Virus record (IMG/VR): IMGVR_UViG_3300030419_003402 | Location: 2,413-36,317 of that record | Reading direction: 5' to 3' (one strand) | DNA: 33,905 nucleotides | Source: a virus | Shown: positions 17,110-27,149 of the stretch, piece by piece | How the letters are laid out: every line of letters starts with the position of its first letter | Position numbering within the stretch: position 1 is the first letter of the stretch | Notes under the pieces: model-generated | What the model was told of the DNA's origin: nothing | What the model saw: the letters and a program-made list of their open reading frames with translations, nothing else | The model's database searches: none | Position numbers and translations under genes: made by a program

Positions 17110-18666
17110 ATGGCGGCCATAATTACTGACCAACTTCGTATATTGAATGCGAAGAATTTTGTAGCTGGAGTTCAGTCCACTTCTAATAACTATTATGCGT
17201 GGATTGGATTACCCAATGCTACTGATTATGATGCTAATTGGGATTCTGATCCTCCTTCTCCAAGAGATTGTTTAGGTCAGGCTAACGATTATTGGGATAC
17301 CATGTTGGCCTTGAAGAGAATTGGTACAAGTGATGTCAGTCAGGTAGTCAATAAGAATACTTGGCAATCGGGTATTACTTATGATATGTGGAGGAATGAT
17401 ATTACTAGAGATAATAGGTCTCAACCCTCTGGGGCATCTGATATCTATTTCGCCAATTACTATGTAATGAATGAGGATTATAGGGTTTATATTTGTCTTT
17501 ATAATAATGCAAAACCAGAAAACAACTTTGCTGGAGGTCCATCCTTAGATCAACCCACTTTTACTGATTTGGAACCTCGAGAAGCTGGAAACAGTGGTGA
17601 TGGCTATATTTGGAAATATCTTTATACTATTAAGCCAAGTCAAGCTATTAAATTTGATTCAACTAGTTATATTCCAGTTCCCGCTGATTGGAGTACTAAT
17701 GCTGATGATGCTGCTGTTTATGCTAACGCTTCCACTAGTGGTCAATTAAAAATTGTTACCATTAGGAATAGGGGTGTTGGTCTTGGTACTGCTAATTCCA
17801 TTTATACCAATGTTCCTATTGAGGGAGATGGTACTGGGGGTAAAGCCACTATTGTTATGAATAATGATTCTAAGGTTCAATCTATCACAGTTTCAAGTGG
17901 TGGATCTGGCTATACTTATGGTACTATAGGATTAGAAGCTGGTGGTGTTCCTACAGGTACTACAACTCCTACTTTTAATGTCATCATTCCTCCTCCTGGT
18001 GGACATGGATATGACATCTATAGGGAATTGGGAGCATTTAATGTTTTAACTTATGCAAGATTTGAGAATGATACATCCAATCCCGATTTTATTACAGGAA
18101 ATCAATTCTCAAGAGTGGGTCTTGTAGAGAATCCTCTTAAGAGTAATGGATCAGCATTAACTGATTCTAGTGTAAGTGCAGTATATGCTCTTAGATTAAC
18201 CGGTATTGGTTGGAGTTCAGCTACTTATACAGCTGATAGTAAAATTTTACAGACAGTTGGGTTGGGATCAACTGCTGTTGGAAAAGTAATTTCTTATGAT
18301 GCAACCACTGGTGTTTTAAAATATTGGCAAGATAGATCCAATAGTGGATTTACTACATCTACAGGACAACCTGGAGCTGCTACTTCCACAGGATATGAGT
18401 GTTTTAGATTTACTGCAGACCCTACAAGTGATGGTAGTTTAACGATTACTGGTGGAGACACTAGTTTGGGTATAGATACAGCCTTTACGGGTCTCTCGAC
18501 TGTAATAAATAATAAGACATATTATCTGGGCCAAGACTTCACACTCGGTATATCTAATCCTGAATCTAAAAAATATTCTGGAAATATCGTTTATGTGGAC
18601 AATAGACCTTCAGTAACAAGGTCATCATCCCAAAAAGAAGACGTTAAAATTATCTTGCAGTTCTAA
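17110..18666 (+). CDS. gp8: baseplate wedge protein gp8
   Basis: This is the T4 gp8 homologue, a wedge subunit that in T4 dimerises and joins the gp7 and gp10 parts. The first 200 residues carry the conserved signature: ITDQLRILNAKNFV, YYAWIGLPNATDYD, then DYWDTMLALKRIGTSDV and TWQSGITYDMWRNDIT, and GDGYIWKYLYTIKPSQAIKF (about 172-191). It has 518 aa against 334 in T4. Much of the excess is a beta insert around residues 213-305 with a GxGY module (VQSITVSSGGSGYTYGTIGL), the type seen in the gp7-slot protein and gp14. The C-terminus (NIVYVDNRPSVTRSSSQKED) is the usual gp8 end. It follows a late promoter element and ends 6 bases before the next gene. Confidence 0.94.
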   Translation: MAAIITDQLRILNAKNFVAGVQSTSNNYYAWIGLPNATDYDANWDSDPPSPRDCLGQANDYWDTMLALKRIGTSDVSQVVNKNTWQSGITYDMWRNDITRDNRSQPSGASDIYFANYYVMNEDYRVYICLYNNAKPENNFAGGPSLDQPTFTDLEPREAGNSGDGYIWKYLYTIKPSQAIKFDSTSYIPVPADWSTNADDAAVYANASTSGQLKIVTIRNRGVGLGTANSIYTNVPIEGDGTGGKATIVMNNDSKVQSITVSSGGSGYTYGTIGLEAGGVPTGTTTPTFNVIIPPPGGHGYDIYRELGAFNVLTYARFENDTSNPDFITGNQFSRVGLVENPLKSNGSALTDSSVSAVYALRLTGIGWSSATYTADSKILQTVGLGSTAVGKVISYDATTGVLKYWQDRSNSGFTTSTGQPGAATSTGYECFRFTADPTSDGSLTITGGDTSLGIDTAFTGLSTVINNKTYYLGQDFTLGISNPESKKYSGNIVYVDNRPSVTRSSSQKEDVKIILQF

Positions 18667-18672
18667 AAAATC

Positions 18673-21600
18673 ATGCCACAGGAAACCAATCTTAATATTG
18701 CTCCCTACTTTGATGATTTCGAAACGGACAGCAATTACTATAAAGTATTATTCAAACCAGCTTTTCCAGTACAGGCAAGAGAACTAAACAATCTTCAGTC
18801 TATCCTACAGGATCAGGTTGAAGATGTAGGATCTCATCTTTTTAAAGAAGGTTCTGTAGTTATTCCTGGTGGTCTGGATTATATTAGTAGTTATTATGCT
18901 ATCCAAATTGAAGAGGAATATCTAGGAATTCCTGTAAATTTATATTTGGATCAACTATTAAATCAAAAAGTTACTGGTGAAACATCTGGTGTAACAGGAA
19001 CTGTTGTTAATTATATTAGTGATTCTGAATCAGAGAAAGGTAATTATACTTTATATGTTGAATATATTGAATCTTCTACATCTGATAACGCAACTGCAAC
19101 CTTTGCTGATAATGAAGTTCTTCTATTAACTAATAGTATTAGTTATTCTAGTACTTTTATTGCTTCTGGCGAAGGATTTGCAAAAACTCTTAGTGTAGAT
19201 GCATCTCAGACTGGTTCTGCATTTGCAATGAGCGATGGAGTTTATTTCTTAAGAGGATATTTTGTAGATGTTGCTAAGCAATTAATAATTCTTGATCAGT
19301 ATAGTAATAAACCTAGTTATAGAATAGGTCTGAAAGTTCAAGAAACTTTAGTTTCCTCTGACACAGATCCTACTTTAAATGATAATTCTCAAGGATTCAA
19401 TAATCATACTGCACCTGGAGCTGATAGACTTCAGATTGTGGCTACTTTAGCTAAAAAGGAACCAGACGATTTTAATGACCAGAATTTCATTCAATTGGGT
19501 GAAGTTAAGGATGGTGTTTTAAGAAATCTTCAAGATACTACACGATATAATGAGTTAGGAAATGAATTAGCTAGAAGGACTTTTGATGAATCGGGTCATT
19601 ATTATGTTAATGAGTTTGTTATTTCATCTCATGAATCTTTAAATAATGGATTTGGTAATAGAGGACTTTGGAATGCTGATGACACCACAGATCAAGGAGG
19701 TACTCCTAGTGAGGATGTAGGTGTTTATAGAATTTCCCCAGGAAAGGCTTATGTTAGGGGATATGAAGTAGAAACTATTGCTCCTACATTATTAGATTTT
19801 ACTAAGCCTAGAACTACTAAGACTTTAAAGACCCAAGCTGTTAATTTTGGATTTGGTCCTACCTTTAAAGTTAATAATGCTTATGGTTCTGCTACTATAG
19901 GATTTAATAATACATATACTATTCAATTAAGAAGTGAAAGGGTTGGTGCAGATCATAAAGTAGCAGCTGGCAACCAAATTGGTGAAGCTAGAGTTTATGA
20001 TTGTGCTTTAGAAACTGGCACTATGGTTGGTTCTGGAGGAACTCTTCCTGCTACTAACGAATGGGATCTTTCTTTATATGATGTGAATCCTTTTGCAGAA
20101 TTTCTTCTTAATGAGCCAGTAAATTTAAATCTTCCTACTTATGTTAAAGGAGCAAATAGTGGAGCTAGTGGATATTTAAAATGGGCTGTAGCTGCTGGTA
20201 CTGGAATAACCATTACCGATGTAAAGGGTAGTTTTAATATTGGAGAAAAAATAGAATTTAATGGTATTGGTAATAGTCATAGAACTGCTATTGGTTATAC
20301 AGCTTTTAGTATCGCAGATGCTCAATCTGTTTATATGATCAATCCATCAAGTGGCACTGGAATAGGAACCTTTACTGCAGACTTAATTCCTAGTCCTGTT
20401 GCTAATATTGGAATTGTTTCTATTACTCGTTGTGATGGTTCGGGAACTGGATTCTCCACAGTAACAACTAGTGGAACTAATCTTTCATCCGCCTTTGGTC
20501 CTTCAGGAGCTTGGCCAGGAATTTGTACAGCTGGTGATTTAGTAAGATTCTCCCAACCTGGAGAAGACTTACCTACTTTAGCTAAAATCGAAACTGTTAA
20601 TACTAATAATATAATAATTTCAGGAGTAACTACTGTTCCTGGAGTAATAGAGGGTAAACTACCTCTGGGTGTAGGAATAACAGCTACTAATTTCGAAATA
20701 GTAGCACCTCAAAGAAAGCAATTTAGATCAGTAGGAAATGCTGCTCAAGGTGATAGTCTTTATAGTATTTTCCCTAAGAAAAATATTGAGTCTGTAGATT
20801 TAACAGATGCCACTCTTACTATTAGAGTTCAGTCACAAACAACAATTGGAGCTGCTTTATCTACTGGAACTATTTCTCCAGAAACAGATTGTGTATTTTT
20901 ACCTTTTGACGAAGAAAGATATACTGTAATTCGTTCTGATGGTCAATTAGAATCTCTAACTGAAGGTCAACTTATTTTTGAGAGTGATGGAAGTATTAGG
21001 TTTGGTGGATTAAGCTCAGCTGATACTTATACTGATCAAACCACAGTCATTACAACTCAACGTAAGAGTAAAGTTTCTGCTAAGACAAAATTAAACAAAC
21101 TTACTGCAAGTGTTATCATTGATAAGTCTAATGATATAGGATCAGGTATTGGTGGTACTACTTTAAATGATGGATTAACTTATGGTAACTTCCCATTTGG
21201 AACAAGAGTCCAAGACTCTCTGATTTGTATGAATGTTCCTGATGCTGTAATAGTTTATGGAATATTTGAAGCTGGTATTGCTTCAACTGCAACTTCAGGA
21301 CCTGTTGCTCCTTCAGCTCCTTCTTGTACTTTAGGTTCTATAAGTGGTTCTACAGCAACTACCAATGATCTTACCCCAGGTGAAGAGTTAATAGGACAAA
21401 CTAGTGATGCTAGAGCTTTATATGTTAATAGATTAAATGATACAGGGATTAATTTCATTTATGAAACTAATACAGTATTTGAGAGTGGGGAAACTGTTAA
21501 GTTCTCTCAATCAGGGGTTACAGCTGTTATTTCTGATATTGCAATAACCAGTAAAAATATAACTCAAAACTTTAGATTTATTAACGGTCAAAAATCAACA

Positions 21601-24600
21601 ATTTTAGATTATTCTAGAATTGAAAGAAAAGAAGGTGTTCCTGTTCCAGCTAGAGCATTAAAGATTTATTATGAAGGAGCAGTTTATGATAATAACGATA
21701 CAGGAGATATTACTTTAGTTAATTCATATGACAATTTCAATTATGCTACCCAAATTCCATCTGTCAATGGAAATAGGGTAACTGAACTGATTGATGGTAG
21801 ACCAAGAGTAAATCCTTATGTTGTTACCTCAGGTTCAAGGTCTCCCTTTGAATTTGCTGGAAGAGCTTTTAATGATAGTCAAAATAGCTCTAAATGGGTA
21901 TTGGCTTCAGATGAATCTATAACTGTTGATTATAGTTTCTATCTAGGAAGAATGGATAGAATCTTTATTGATACTGATGGTAACTTTATAGTTAATTATG
22001 GTCAACCAGATGAGATTCCTCAACTTCCACAAGAAGTACCAGGAGCTTTAAACATAGCTAATGTTGGTCTTCCTCCTTACTTATATCACGCCAGTCAAGC
22101 TAAGATATCTTTTATCAGTTATAAGAGATATCAGATGAGTGATATTTCTAAGTTGGAACAAAGAGTTAAGAACCTTGAATATTACACTTCTCTTAACAAT
22201 TTAGAAAATAGTACTATTAATCAATATGTGGCAGATGCCAATGGTTTGAATAGATTTAAATCTGGTGTTTTAGTAGATGATTTTTCATCCACTGGAATGC
22301 AGGATTCTCAAGTAGGTGTTAGAAATTCTATTGATTCTAAAAATAAGGTTTTAAGACCTTCTCACTATACAACCGCAGTGAGTATGGATGTAGGAAATAC
22401 CACTATGGCTGGTATTGGTACTACAACAGCAGCTAATGGAGATGCTAGATTTGCTGATATTGATGGAAATAATGTAAAGAGAGCCAATCAGGTTGTAATG
22501 TTGGATTACACTGAGGAATCTTGGTTAAGACAACCTTTTGCTACTAGAACTGAAAGTGTTACTCCATTCCTTGTTAGGTTCTGGGAAGGTTCTTTATCCT
22601 TCCTACCTACTACTGATGTGTGGATTGATGTGAACCAGATGCAGGTCAGAAACGTAATGGCTGAAGGTTCTTTCACTGGAGTAGCTCAAGCATTAGGAGC
22701 TGAAGTAAGAGATACTGCTGATGGTGGAAGAATGGGTGTAAGTCCTGTTCAATGGAGATCATGGGAAACTACTGGTGTAACTGCTAGTATGGATCTCAAT
22801 CTCTTTGAAACTCAAAGTTCTACTTTCGCACCTAGGCCAGGTACGATAGATGAATTTATTAATATGCACGAAATGGGACCAGTTAATGCTACTAACCATG
22901 TTAATGACGTACTTGGAGGAATTGCTCCTCCTAATTTTAGGGTAGAGGAAGAAACCAGAACTACCAGAATGAATGTAACTGGTAGAGTGGGAGTTGGTTT
23001 AGCCCAACAGAGAACAGGTGTTCAGAATACTGTTAATCAAGTAATTGATACCTCTACTATGGGTAGTAGGGTTGTTAATAGAAATATTATTCAATTCATG
23101 AGGCAGAGGAATATTCAATTCACTGGTAGAAGGTTGAAGCCATTTACTAGGGTATATCCTTTCTTTGATGGTGTTAGTGTAGATAGATTCTGTTGTAGTA
23201 AATTAGCAGAAATTACTATGGTTTCTGGAACATTCCAGGTTGGTGAAACTGTTGTAGGTGTTATGCCTTCTCGAGTTCAAGCACGAGAGACTGGAAGAGC
23301 CTTACAACAAAGTATTGCATTTAGGGTTGCTAATTCTAATCATAAGTATGGTCCTTATAATAATCCTACAGATACTTTTGATAGAAACCCTTATGATAGG
23401 GAAAACAGAATTCCTGCTAGCTATTCAGAGACAAGTACAATATTGAATATTGATACAGCTAGTTTAGCTGCTGAAGAAGAACCTGCTTGGTCTGGAAATT
23501 TAAGGTCAGGTATGAGATTGGTGGGAAGGACTAGTGGAGCTCAAGCTACTGTTAGTAACATTAGATTAATAACTGATAGATTAGGAACTTTAATTGGTAG
23601 TTTGGAAGTTCCAAATTCAGATAATCCTGCTAACCCAGTTTTCCAGACTGGTAGATCAAGATTAAAGCTTAGCAGTAGTTCTATTAATAGTACTGTTCCA
23701 GGTGTTGTTACCACTTCTGCAGAAGAAGTTTTCTTCTCTCAAGGTGATGTAGACAACGCTCAACAAGTTACTCTATCTCTAAGAAACGCTAGAGTAACTC
23801 GCAGAACACAAACTGAAACTAGAAATCTGAATGCTAGTTCTGATAGAGCTAGTGCCAGTATGGTTACTGATGTTCAAAGAAGATTAACTGGTGTATATAC
23901 TGACCCTCTTGCACAATCCTTTGCTGTAGATGATGACACTGGAATTTATGTTAGCAGTGTTGATATCTATTTCCAGACAAAGGATACTCAAGGACTTCCA
24001 GTTACAGTTCAAATTCGTGAAATGAAGCTGGGTATTCCTAGTGATGTTATTTTGGAATATTCTGAAGTAGAAAAAGATCCAGATGATATAACAGTTTCAG
24101 AAGATTGTAGCGCTGCTACTACATTTACTTTTGAATCACCTGTATATCTGGCTGGAGGAAGAGAATATGCTATTATTATTCTTTCTGGTTCTATAGAATA
24201 TAGAGTATGGATCTCCAGATTAGGTGAATCTGATGTTCAAACATTAGCAACAGAAGCTGGTCAAGTTCTTGTTTCTTCCCAGCAGTTATTGGGTTCACTC
24301 TTTAAGTCACAGAACGCTACTACTTGGACTCCTAGTCAGTATGAAGATTTAACTTTCGATCTTAAGAGAGCTGTTTTTGAATCCTCAGGTTCTGTACAAT
24401 TCTTTAATCCCAATCTTCCAGAAGATAAGCAATTACTTTCTGCTGATCCAGTTACTCCTTATACCAATCAAATAAGAGTTGGTTTGGGAACTACTTGTGT
24501 AGATATTGGAACATTCTCTATAAATTCTTCAGGAATTCAGACTGGACTGGTTGAAGGTAACACAGTTATCCAAGCTAACTCTAATGCTACTGGTACTCTA

Positions 24601-26493
24601 ATTGGTTATGGTGGTTCTGCTACAGGTACACTTGGTCTTATTAACCCTGGTGTAGGTTATACTCCTCAAGGGACTGCAGCTGGAGGAGCAAATGCATACT
24701 ACACCTTTACAGGTATAGCTCTTACCAGTGTTACTGGAAACGGAGTTAATGGTAAGGTTGATATTACCATTAGGAATGGTGTGGCTGTTGCTGCTACTAT
24801 TGTTGGTTATACTCCAGGTAGTAGTACACCTACAGGTCAAGATGGAGGACAAGGATATTCTATTGGTGATGTAGTGGGAGTTGCATCTCTTGGAAATCAA
24901 GGATTAGGTAATTTGGGATCTGGACTTAGATTCTCAATAGCTAACATTTATGGACCTAATGAAATTACCTTGAATAATGTTCAAGGAACATTTATTACAG
25001 GAGTTGCTAATACTTTATATTATGAGACGAATAATGTAGGAACCAGTAGAACAGAACTTAATTACTTTAGTGCTGGTGCTGGTGGTATTGGAGGTAAAGT
25101 AGCTCCTCAAAGTCCTATTGAGAGTGTTAATGATGGTCTTCACTTCAGCGTATTCCAGAGAAATCATGGAATGCACGCTACTGGAAATGTAGTTACTTTA
25201 AGTGACTTCTCTTCTAGTGTAGAACCTACAGATTTGACTGAGGCTTATATTAACACTGGTACAGGTGATATTTCACTGACAAGTACAGCTAATCTCCTTG
25301 AATTTGAAGGTGTTGGAGTTGCTGTAAGTAATCCTGGTTATATTAAGATTGGTAATGAAATCCTTTCTTATACAGGAACTTCAGCAAATACTTTGACTGG
25401 TGTTACTAGAGGGATTGATAATACTACAGCTGAAAGTCATGAAGTATCTGATTTGGTTTATAAGTATGAAATGAATGGTATTTCTTTAAGGAGAGTTAAT
25501 GCTACTCATAACTTGAATGAAGTTACTAAGTCTGATCCTATCACTTTAGATTCTTATACAATTAAAGTGGATATGTCTGATACTAATCAGGGTACTGATA
25601 GATCAGTAGCCACTCATTGGCCACCTTTAAGATTTACTTCTGGTACTAATTGTGGAGGATTTGCAGCTAAGTCTACTTATAATGTTCCTTTTGAAATGGT
25701 TATTCCTCGTTTCAATACTACTACTCCAACTGGAACTTCTATTGGTCCTTCAATAAGAACTGTTTCAGGAACTAGTATTGATGGATCAGAAGGATCTTTT
25801 GTAGATAAAGGATTCCAAGATCTGGCATTAAATCAAGAAAATTATTTTGATTCTCCTAGAATAGTTGCTTCCCGCATTAATGAGGAGACTTATCTAACTA
25901 CTTTACCAGGTAACAAGTCTCTTACTGTTAATTTGAATTTAACTAGTGGAGATAACAGACTTTCTCCAGCTATTGATTTGGATCAAACTTCATTAGTTTG
26001 TGTATCCAACAAAGTTAACTCTCCAATTACTAATTACGCAACTAGCTTCAAGGTTAAGCAAATTGAGAGTGATCCTAACAGGTTCTTCTATGTTACTAAG
26101 AATATAGAATTAGAAAATCCAGCTACATCTTTACAAGTCTTGATTGATGGTTATGTTGCTTCTACTGCTGATGTGAGAATCTTCTACGCTATAGATCAAG
26201 ATGGAACAGTTGATGAAGCTATATTTGTTCCATTCCCTGGTTGGAATAACTTAAATCCAACTAGACCTGGTGTTGTGGTTGATTCAACCAAGAGTGATGG
26301 AAGTTCTGATAGACAGATTCAGAAGGTGGATAACTATCAAGGAAATCCTCAACCTGGAGCTTTTACTGAAATGAAGTGGAGTAAGGATAATCTTCCTTCC
26401 TTTAGTTCTTTTAGAATAAAGATTATTGGATCTAGTACCAATCAAGCTTTCCCACCTCAATTTAAGAACCTTAGAGTGTTTGCATTAGCATAA
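18673..26493 (+). CDS. very large virion protein, DUF4815-like, in the gp9/gp10 slot (2606 aa)
   Basis: This is a large T4-like marine phage virion protein lying between gp8 and the neck genes, where T4 has genes 9-12. The N-terminus (NIAPYFDDFETDSNYYKVLF, VQARELNNLQSILQDQVE, LFKEGSVVIPGG) fits the phage family I know as DUF4815. Other family-like blocks are YRISPGKAYVRGYEVE (near residue 357), YKRYQMSDISKLEQRVKNLE (about 1152-1171), FMRQRNIQFTGRRLKPFTRV (about 1475) and DPLAQSFAVDDDTG (about 1743). The last third holds GxGY modules (nt 24630-24950) and an 'IGNEILSYTG...VTRG' module (nt 25330-25480). The C-terminus (TEMKWSKDNLPSFSSFRIKI) looks like a structural end domain. It is probably an outer baseplate/tail-fibre attachment protein, by position; exact equivalence to gp9, gp10 or a fibre is unresolved. 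Confidence 0.85.
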   Translation: MPQETNLNIAPYFDDFETDSNYYKVLFKPAFPVQARELNNLQSILQDQVEDVGSHLFKEGSVVIPGGLDYISSYYAIQIEEEYLGIPVNLYLDQLLNQKVTGETSGVTGTVVNYISDSESEKGNYTLYVEYIESSTSDNATATFADNEVLLLTNSISYSSTFIASGEGFAKTLSVDASQTGSAFAMSDGVYFLRGYFVDVAKQLIILDQYSNKPSYRIGLKVQETLVSSDTDPTLNDNSQGFNNHTAPGADRLQIVATLAKKEPDDFNDQNFIQLGEVKDGVLRNLQDTTRYNELGNELARRTFDESGHYYVNEFVISSHESLNNGFGNRGLWNADDTTDQGGTPSEDVGVYRISPGKAYVRGYEVETIAPTLLDFTKPRTTKTLKTQAVNFGFGPTFKVNNAYGSATIGFNNTYTIQLRSERVGADHKVAAGNQIGEARVYDCALETGTMVGSGGTLPATNEWDLSLYDVNPFAEFLLNEPVNLNLPTYVKGANSGASGYLKWAVAAGTGITITDVKGSFNIGEKIEFNGIGNSHRTAIGYTAFSIADAQSVYMINPSSGTGIGTFTADLIPSPVANIGIVSITRCDGSGTGFSTVTTSGTNLSSAFGPSGAWPGICTAGDLVRFSQPGEDLPTLAKIETVNTNNIIISGVTTVPGVIEGKLPLGVGITATNFEIVAPQRKQFRSVGNAAQGDSLYSIFPKKNIESVDLTDATLTIRVQSQTTIGAALSTGTISPETDCVFLPFDEERYTVIRSDGQLESLTEGQLIFESDGSIRFGGLSSADTYTDQTTVITTQRKSKVSAKTKLNKLTASVIIDKSNDIGSGIGGTTLNDGLTYGNFPFGTRVQDSLICMNVPDAVIVYGIFEAGIASTATSGPVAPSAPSCTLGSISGSTATTNDLTPGEELIGQTSDARALYVNRLNDTGINFIYETNTVFESGETVKFSQSGVTAVISDIAITSKNITQNFRFINGQKSTILDYSRIERKEGVPVPARALKIYYEGAVYDNNDTGDITLVNSYDNFNYATQIPSVNGNRVTELIDGRPRVNPYVVTSGSRSPFEFAGRAFNDSQNSSKWVLASDESITVDYSFYLGRMDRIFIDTDGNFIVNYGQPDEIPQLPQEVPGALNIANVGLPPYLYHASQAKISFISYKRYQMSDISKLEQRVKNLEYYTSLNNLENSTINQYVADANGLNRFKSGVLVDDFSSTGMQDSQVGVRNSIDSKNKVLRPSHYTTAVSMDVGNTTMAGIGTTTAANGDARFADIDGNNVKRANQVVMLDYTEESWLRQPFATRTESVTPFLVRFWEGSLSFLPTTDVWIDVNQMQVRNVMAEGSFTGVAQALGAEVRDTADGGRMGVSPVQWRSWETTGVTASMDLNLFETQSSTFAPRPGTIDEFINMHEMGPVNATNHVNDVLGGIAPPNFRVEEETRTTRMNVTGRVGVGLAQQRTGVQNTVNQVIDTSTMGSRVVNRNIIQFMRQRNIQFTGRRLKPFTRVYPFFDGVSVDRFCCSKLAEITMVSGTFQVGETVVGVMPSRVQARETGRALQQSIAFRVANSNHKYGPYNNPTDTFDRNPYDRENRIPASYSETSTILNIDTASLAAEEEPAWSGNLRSGMRLVGRTSGAQATVSNIRLITDRLGTLIGSLEVPNSDNPANPVFQTGRSRLKLSSSSINSTVPGVVTTSAEEVFFSQGDVDNAQQVTLSLRNARVTRRTQTETRNLNASSDRASASMVTDVQRRLTGVYTDPLAQSFAVDDDTGIYVSSVDIYFQTKDTQGLPVTVQIREMKLGIPSDVILEYSEVEKDPDDITVSEDCSAATTFTFESPVYLAGGREYAIIILSGSIEYRVWISRLGESDVQTLATEAGQVLVSSQQLLGSLFKSQNATTWTPSQYEDLTFDLKRAVFESSGSVQFFNPNLPEDKQLLSADPVTPYTNQIRVGLGTTCVDIGTFSINSSGIQTGLVEGNTVIQANSNATGTLIGYGGSATGTLGLINPGVGYTPQGTAAGGANAYYTFTGIALTSVTGNGVNGKVDITIRNGVAVAATIVGYTPGSSTPTGQDGGQGYSIGDVVGVASLGNQGLGNLGSGLRFSIANIYGPNEITLNNVQGTFITGVANTLYYETNNVGTSRTELNYFSAGAGGIGGKVAPQSPIESVNDGLHFSVFQRNHGMHATGNVVTLSDFSSSVEPTDLTEAYINTGTGDISLTSTANLLEFEGVGVAVSNPGYIKIGNEILSYTGTSANTLTGVTRGIDNTTAESHEVSDLVYKYEMNGISLRRVNATHNLNEVTKSDPITLDSYTIKVDMSDTNQGTDRSVATHWPPLRFTSGTNCGGFAAKSTYNVPFEMVIPRFNTTTPTGTSIGPSIRTVSGTSIDGSEGSFVDKGFQDLALNQENYFDSPRIVASRINEETYLTTLPGNKSLTVNLNLTSGDNRLSPAIDLDQTSLVCVSNKVNSPITNYATSFKVKQIESDPNRFFYVTKNIELENPATSLQVLIDGYVASTADVRIFYAIDQDGTVDEAIFVPFPGWNNLNPTRPGVVVDSTKSDGSSDRQIQKVDNYQGNPQPGAFTEMKWSKDNLPSFSSFRIKIIGSSTNQAFPPQFKNLRVFALA

Positions 26494-26693
26494 TGAGTTT
26501 AATTCCCGTAAAAGATCATCATGGTCTTTATAGAGATAGTGTGACAGGTGCCTTAGTTAACAAAAATAAAAATGATTATGAATCTTATATGAACACTAAG
26601 GAAACCCTTCAATCTGAAAAGCAGAGATTGGACCAAGTTGAAAATGAATTAGGTGAAATTAAGTCCTTACTTCAAGCCCTTCTAAACAAGTAA
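26493..26693 (+). CDS. small conserved virion-cluster protein with C-terminal coiled coil (66 aa)
   Basis: The ATG at 26493 overlaps the last base of the preceding TAA (TAATG), which suggests translational coupling. Residues 1-30 (MSLIPVKDHHGLYRDSVTGA, LVNKNKNDY) have the 'LyRD..tGAlvN' pattern found in small proteins of T4-like marine phages. Residues 32-66 form a likely coiled coil rich in Gln, Glu and Leu (LDQVENELGEIKSLLQALLN). It could be a small trimerising or bridging component next to the 2606-aa protein. No specific function can be assigned. Confidence 0.8.
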   Translation: MSLIPVKDHHGLYRDSVTGALVNKNKNDYESYMNTKETLQSEKQRLDQVENELGEIKSLLQALLNK

Positions 26694-26696
26694 ACA

Positions 26697-27119
26697 ATGG
26701 CCAATAACACTATTACTTTTGATCCAGAAGATGGAGTGGCATATCCTGCTAATCTGACTTTGAACACAGGAGCGGATTTTAATTCCAGTTTTCATATTTT
26801 AAAAAATGATAAGACTAATTTTGATTTTTCAGTAGATAATGCTGTAGGTATTGCTACAACTACTGGATGGACTGGTTCTTGTCAGATGACTAAATCTGTT
26901 TCTGTTGGATCTACTGCTTATCCAGCAGCTACTTTTACTGTAGGGTTTACTAGTGCAGCTGGTGGTAAATTTAGTATATCTCTAGGTTCTACACAGACTA
27001 GACTTTTGAGTGGTGGAAGATATTGGTATGACATTTTAGTGAGTTCTGGTGCTACCTTTTATAGAATTGTAGAGGGAAATATACTGGTGGTATCTGGAGT
27101 ATCTTCAGTTCCTTCTTGA
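26697..27119 (+). CDS. small beta-sandwich-like structural protein (140 aa)
   Basis: I do not recognise a named family with certainty. The protein starts 3 bases after the previous stop. It is strand-rich and resembles the N-terminal, Ig-like domains of small phage baseplate proteins: MANNTITFDPEDGVAYPANL, a central CQMTKS strand, and a late 'GRYWYDILVSSG...RIVEGNILVV' hairpin (about residues 107-132). That ending (RY.YD......RIVEG...V) is common in small tail-associated proteins of marine T4-like phages. There is no signal peptide or membrane segment. Co-linear position between the large virion gene and gp13 supports a structural role. Confidence 0.75.
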   Translation: MANNTITFDPEDGVAYPANLTLNTGADFNSSFHILKNDKTNFDFSVDNAVGIATTTGWTGSCQMTKSVSVGSTAYPAATFTVGFTSAAGGKFSISLGSTQTRLLSGGRYWYDILVSSGATFYRIVEGNILVVSGVSSVPS

Positions 27120-27120
27120 C

Positions 27121-27128
27121 CATAAATA
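27121..27128 (+). promoter_or_regulatory. T4-type late promoter element before gp13
   Basis: CATAAATA is identical to the element before gp25 and lies 21 bp before the gp13 ATG, in a 30-base gap. It would start a neck and packaging transcript. Confidence 0.65.
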
Positions 27129-27149
27129 TAAAAATAGTAGTAATATAAA

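Noticed and set aside
24598-24900. Reverse-strand 100-codon Ser/Thr/Cys-rich frame
   Set aside because: Shadow of the Gly/Thr-rich repeat part of the 2606-aa gene, which is read without interruption.
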